Made by a program: the position numbers and the translations under genes. Below are positions 60,614 through 64,000 of a stretch of DNA of 64,000 nucleotides, piece by piece; positions within the stretch are counted from its first letter, which is position 1, and each line of letters begins with the position of its first letter. The stretch is from Fusobacterium varium (lineage in GTDB: Bacteria > Fusobacteriota > Fusobacteriia > Fusobacteriales > Fusobacteriaceae). The DNA lies in contig AP017968.1 of the NCBI GenBank assembly GCA_002356455.1, positions 3,782,001 through 3,846,000 on the forward strand. The letters are read 5' to 3'. Under the pieces are notes generated by a model. The model did not search any database. It was not told where the DNA came from and saw only the letters and a program-made list of their open reading frames with translations.

Positions 60614-61228
60614 ATGAAAGCATTAATTTTAGTTGATATACAAAGAGATTTTTGTAAAAATGGAGCTTTGGAAGTCAAAGATGGAGATGCAGTAGTGCCT
60701 ATTGCAAATAAGTTGATAGAATCTTTTCAAAAAAATAAAGATATGATAATTGGGACAAAAGATTGGCACCCATCTTCTCATAAAAGCTTTGCTGTAAATT
60801 CAAATAAAAAAATAGGTGAAGCAGGTAAATTGAATGGTCTTTACCAAGTATGGTGGCCTGTTCATTGTGTTCAAAATGAAACTGGAGCTAAATTTCATTC
60901 TGAACTTCATCCAATAGAAAATATAATATATAAGGGAGAGAATCCTGAAATTGATTCATACAGTGCCTTTTTTGATAATGGAAAAAAATATAAAACATCT
61001 CTAGATGATATTTTGAAGAAAAACAATATTGATACTCTTTATATAATGGGGCTTGCCACTGATTATTGTGTGAAATTTACTGTATTGGATGCTCTTGAAT
61101 TGGGTTATAAAGTGTATTTAATAGAAGACGGATGCAGAGGAGTTAATATATCTTTTGATGATTCTGAAAAAGCTGTAAATGAAATGAAAAATAGGGGTGC
61201 TGTTATAATCAACAGTAATAATATATGA
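60614..61228 (+). CDS. pncA: Nicotinamidase (PncA family)
   Basis: Deamidates nicotinamide to nicotinic acid in NAD salvage, 204 residues. Catalytic Asp in ILVDIQRDFCKNG, metal-binding Asp and His in IIGTKDWHPSSHKSF, Lys in IIYKGENPEIDSYSAF, and the catalytic Cys in IMGLATDYCVKFTVLDAL. GGGGTGAGAG precedes the start. It overlaps the next gene by 4 bases. Confidence 0.93.
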   Translation: MKALILVDIQRDFCKNGALEVKDGDAVVPIANKLIESFQKNKDMIIGTKDWHPSSHKSFAVNSNKKIGEAGKLNGLYQVWWPVHCVQNETGAKFHSELHPIENIIYKGENPEIDSYSAFFDNGKKYKTSLDDILKKNNIDTLYIMGLATDYCVKFTVLDALELGYKVYLIEDGCRGVNISFDDSEKAVNEMKNRGAVIINSNNI

Positions 61229-62097
61229 GAAAAAATAAAATTATTTTTAAATTTTTTTCCAGTATAGCTGGTACATTATCAGTAATTATTGCTTATAGAA
61301 TTTTTGGAATATCTTTGGAAATTATTGTATACGGAATAACAGCAGTTATATCATTTTTATTATTAATAAAATTATGGAGACCTGTATATACTGCAAATAT
61401 CATAAAAAATATGCTTCCTATACTAAATGAGCAATGTGATCCTCAAACATTTCTAGAAAAATCTGCTGCTCTTTTGGTCAAACCTTTTTTACAAAATACA
61501 AATGAATATTCTTTTATTCTTCTCAATATGGCAGTTGGATATTTTGCCCAAGGAAATATAGATAAAGCAGTAAAAACAGCAAGAAAAATATCTGAAAATG
61601 ATATAGAAAAAAATCATTATCTAAAAATTATCTATTTATATAACATGGCTTCATTTTATATAAGTGAAGAACATTGGAATACAGCAGAAATTTTTGTCAG
61701 TAAATTACAGAACTACGCAGAGCTTCTTAAAAATTCTTCTATCACTAAAGATGGAAAAAATATAGAAGTGTATCTTCCTAAGAAAAAACATCCTGAATAT
61801 TTTCCAGTAAAAAATATAAATGAAATAGAAACTATGTTGGAAGAACTTACTGTTCTTTTGGGGTTAAAAAACAAAAAATATAATGAAGCTATTGAATTAT
61901 ATGAAAAAAAATTTAATAGAAACAATAATAAATATATAAAATCATATTGCAAATACTATCAGGCTATATGGTATGAAGAACTTGGAGATATAGAAAATAT
62001 GAAAAAATCTCTTACTTATACAGCAGAAAATGGAAATAAACTTCATATAGCTATAGCAGCAAGAGATATCTTAAAAGAATATCATGATCTTTTCTAA
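61225..62097 (+). CDS. Hypothetical membrane protein with TPR-like helical region
   Basis: Not recognised as a named family. 290 residues: two N-terminal membrane segments (about residues 9-28 and 31-50, IISFLLLIKLW-like), then a mostly helical soluble region with TPR-like pairs (SFILLNMAVGYFAQGNIDKA, then HYLKIIYLYNMASFYISEEH and YCKYYQAIWYEELGDIENM). It is translationally coupled to pncA by a 4-base overlap. No clear functional link to NAD is visible. Confidence 0.65.
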   Translation: MRKNKIIFKFFSSIAGTLSVIIAYRIFGISLEIIVYGITAVISFLLLIKLWRPVYTANIIKNMLPILNEQCDPQTFLEKSAALLVKPFLQNTNEYSFILLNMAVGYFAQGNIDKAVKTARKISENDIEKNHYLKIIYLYNMASFYISEEHWNTAEIFVSKLQNYAELLKNSSITKDGKNIEVYLPKKKHPEYFPVKNINEIETMLEELTVLLGLKNKKYNEAIELYEKKFNRNNNKYIKSYCKYYQAIWYEELGDIENMKKSLTYTAENGNKLHIAIAARDILKEYHDLF

Positions 62098-62129
62098 TTT
62101 TATTATTATCTATATACATATTATTCAAC

Positions 62130-63567
62130 TAAAAAAAGCTGAGTAACATTTAAAAAAAATGTTTTACTCAGCTCTCTTTTTTGTATAATATAGTTACCAC
62201 CCTAATTATACAAAGGAGACATTCATGCAAATCAAACATATTATCTCTAAAGTCAATATAACAAATCTTTTAGGTAAAATCAAGAAATATTTTAAAAATG
62301 AACATTTTGAGGATGTTAAACAGACTATTCAAAAATTCTTAGCTTGTTCTATTGATAAATCTTTTCTCTCTCTTCAATGCCCTAAGTGTCATGAGGCGCA
62401 TAAAATTAAAGTTACTTGTAAATCTAGATTTTGTCCTTCCTGTGGTAAACGTTATTCTGCTGTTTGAACTGAAAAAACTTCCACTTCTCTTATTGATGTT
62501 AAACATAGAAGTGTCCTTTTTACTATTCCTGAAGAACTTAGAATGTTTTTCTTCTATGATAGAGACCTTTTAACTAAGCTTGCTTATGCTGTTAATGATG
62601 TTTTTAAATATCAATTTCATAACATTAAAGCAAAAAATCAAAGAATTCATAAAATTTCAAAATATTCCTCTAAATACTTTACTAACTCAGATATCATTCA
62701 TTATGGATTGATTACTGTTATTCATACCTTTGGGCGCGATCTTAAATGGAACCCTCATATTCATGCTATTGTTACTTTAGGTGGATTCAATAAAAACTTC
62801 CAATTTCTTGAAAAAAAATATTTTCATGTCAATTCCATTGCTGGACAATGGAAAAAAATGGTTATTGATATTGTTAAATCTGGAAATTATGACAAGCCTG
62901 AAATTAAAGCTAAAGCTTATGCTGCTGCTAACTACCTTTATCGCAAAAATACAAGATTCTTTTTCAATGTTGCAAAAAATGATTTAAATAATAATATTTA
63001 TGCAATTAAATATATTGGCAGATATCTGTCAAGAGCTCCTATCGCAGAATATAAAATTGTTGATTTCTATGATAATAAGGTTACTTTCTATTATGAAAGT
63101 CTTGCTGATGATAAACAAAGAATTGAGCTTACTTTAGATGTGGAAACATTTCTTTCCAAATTAATTATTCACATTCCCCCTAAACATTTCAAAATGATTA
63201 GGCGCTTTGGAATCTATTCTAGAAATATTAAATCAGAACTTAAAAACATCATGAAATTCATGAGAAAATATGTCTCTAAATATTCCAATTCTACTTTTTA
63301 TCAACTTGAAATATGGAACGCTTTTGGAGTAAATCCTTTTTATTGTTTTAAATGTAATGCCAGAATGAAAGTTAAAAAAATATCATATTTTAATATACAT
63401 ACAGGCTCCATTTGCTGGAAAGAATATCGCTAAACAGCTGATTAACAATCAGCTGTTTTGTGCTGTCAATTTTAATCTTATTCAATTAATATATCTAATA
63501 TGAATACAAAATAATTAACATTTTTTATTTTTTCAACAAATTTATCAAATTATAATTTCCTAAGAAA
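62130..63567 (+). mobile_element. IS91-like insertion element, copy 2 (1438 bp)
   Basis: Longer copy of the element at 10891-12213, with about a dozen base differences plus the 115-bp segment missing from copy 1. Same left hairpin and same internal AACAGCTGATTAACAATCAGCTGTT terminator after the gene. The right edge is at TTTCCTAAGAAA and is followed by CAAG, one of the tetranucleotides known next to IS91 insertions; copy 1 lacks it, so this may be chance. Confidence 0.88.
62225..63433 (+). pseudogene. IS91-family transposase, copy 2, full length but with in-frame TGA
   Basis: 402 sense codons plus one TGA at 62465-62467. Before it: a zinc-ribbon-like domain (CPKCHEAHKIKVTCKSRFC, CPSCGKRYSAV). 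After it: TIPEELRMFFFYDRD, the HUH motif WNPHIHAIVTLGG, the paired-tyrosine block YIGRYLSRAPIA, and a C-terminal FYCFKCNARMKVKK with two Cys. Only the TGA blocks the frame. If read through (or read as Trp) the enzyme would be complete; otherwise the element needs help from another copy. Internal start at 62543 yields the HUH domain without the zinc part. Confidence 0.8.
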
Positions 63568-63568
63568 C

Positions 63569-63603
63569 AAGAAAAAGAGGCCTTTTAAAAAGACCTCTTT
63601 TTT
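63569..63603 (-). terminator. Terminator of the cold-shock gene, abutting IS copy 2
   Basis: AAAGAGG (63574-63580) and CCTCTTT (63594-63600) with GCC/AGAC inner bases; T-run on the minus strand. It starts 2 bases after the end of the insertion element. Confidence 0.8.
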
Positions 63604-63623
63604 CAGATCAATATTGATATAAC

Positions 63624-63824
63624 CTATTTAGCAGAAACCTCTACTGCCATAGGTCCTTTTTTCCCTTCTGATACTTCAAAAGTTACTTCTTGACCTTCTT
63701 CTAAAGTTCTGAATCCTTCTCCAACGATTCCAGTGAAGTGTACAAAATAATCTGCTCCATCTTCACTTGTTAAAAATCCAAATCCTTTTTCTTTGTTAAA
63801 CCATTTAACTGTACCTTTTAGCAT
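63624..63824 (-). CDS. Cold-shock protein (CspA family)
   Basis: RNA chaperone of 66 residues, a single cold-shock domain. RNA-binding motifs: KGFGFL (RNP1) and YFVHF (RNP2); the start [14 protein letters not shown] is standard. A long leader of about 100 bases and a strong promoter precede it, as is common for cold-inducible csp genes; cold induction is inferred. Confidence 0.95.
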   Translation of the reverse strand: MLKGTVKWFNKEKGFGFLTSEDGADYFVHFTGIVGEGFRTLEEGQEVTFEVSEGKKGPMAVEVSAK

Positions 63825-63934
63825 TTTATAACCTCCAAAAAATCAAAAAATTCTCGTTCAGCGTTGAAGATATGAAAACTATAGAGAAGGCTCTACAATT
63901 TTTAAACAATCAGTAACCTTGAACAATTAATTAG

Positions 63935-63963
63935 ATTATACCCCACACATCCAATATTATCAA
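63935..63963 (-). promoter_or_regulatory. Promoter of the cold-shock gene
   Basis: Minus strand TTGATA (63958-63963), 17-bp spacer, TATAAT (63935-63940). Transcription would begin near 63928, giving a leader of about 100 bases before the ATG at 63824. The window ends at 64000 without another gene being visible. Confidence 0.8.
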
Positions 63964-64000
63964 GAACTTTTTATTCATAAGCAAAAAAGAGGAACATCAA

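Overview
The window is a low-GC, mostly minus-strand stretch of chromosome from a member of the Fusobacteria, most likely the genus Fusobacterium; I cannot fix the species. The evidence is AT-rich non-coding DNA, a rotor subunit c with the two-carboxylate Na+ site known from Fusobacterium nucleatum, Gram-negative envelope genes (usher, RseP-like and PpiD/SurA-like proteins) beside Firmicute-like housekeeping genes, and a complete 16S-23S-5S operon. No prophage, plasmid origin or CRISPR array was seen.

Layout. 1-2.2 kb: a thiamine-precursor ECF transporter (ykoF-ykoE-ykoD-like, cut by the left edge) under a TPP riboswitch whose terminator stem contains the ykoF ribosome binding site. 2.3-5.1 kb: single genes (CGGC protein, VOC protein, acetamidase/formamidase, CutC). 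5.2-10.7 kb: a probable catabolic locus (MFS transporter, TIM-barrel isomerase, YitT, then AGCS symporter and DeoR regulator); both promoter regions share a T-rich motif. 10.9-12.2 kb: a deleted copy of an IS91-like element. 12.3-16.5 kb: YhcH, a FUSC-type exporter, a large Trp-rich TPR repeat protein and an acetyltransferase. 16.6-22.1 kb: a seven-gene chaperone-usher-like surface fibre operon, the most interesting accessory system here. 22.4-29.5 kb: the F1Fo ATP synthase operon. 29.6-35.5 kb: methyltransferase, glmM, HepPP-I/Gx transporter, purB, rimI, lepB and rplS. 35.8-37.5 kb: three small membrane-associated genes of unknown function on the plus strand. 37.6-43.7 kb: nitroreductase, tRNA-Asn, 5S, 23S, 16S and rnpB. 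43.7-49.0 kb: a TPM-like membrane protein, a Nif3-family protein, a degenerate sigma-70 paralogue, rpoD and dnaG. 49.3-60.4 kb: a PpiD/SurA-like foldase, an NtrC-type regulator with a degenerate receiver, rseP-tmk-dxr-cdsA-uppS, then frr-pyrH-tsf-rpsB. 60.6-62.1 kb: pncA and a membrane gene. 62.1-63.6 kb: a longer copy of the IS91-like element. 63.6-64 kb: a cold-shock protein gene with a long leader.

The core genes form growth-linked units: translation (rpsB-tsf, pyrH, frr), envelope lipid and isoprenoid synthesis (uppS, cdsA, dxr), replication and transcription start (dnaG, rpoD), and energy (Na+-type ATP synthase). The accessory genes lie between these units. Both IS91-like copies carry the same in-frame TGA, and both end against the intrinsic terminator of a convergent gene. 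Several starts were reset from ribosome binding sites (atpA, pyrH, tmk, rseP, the pilus chaperone, atpZ).
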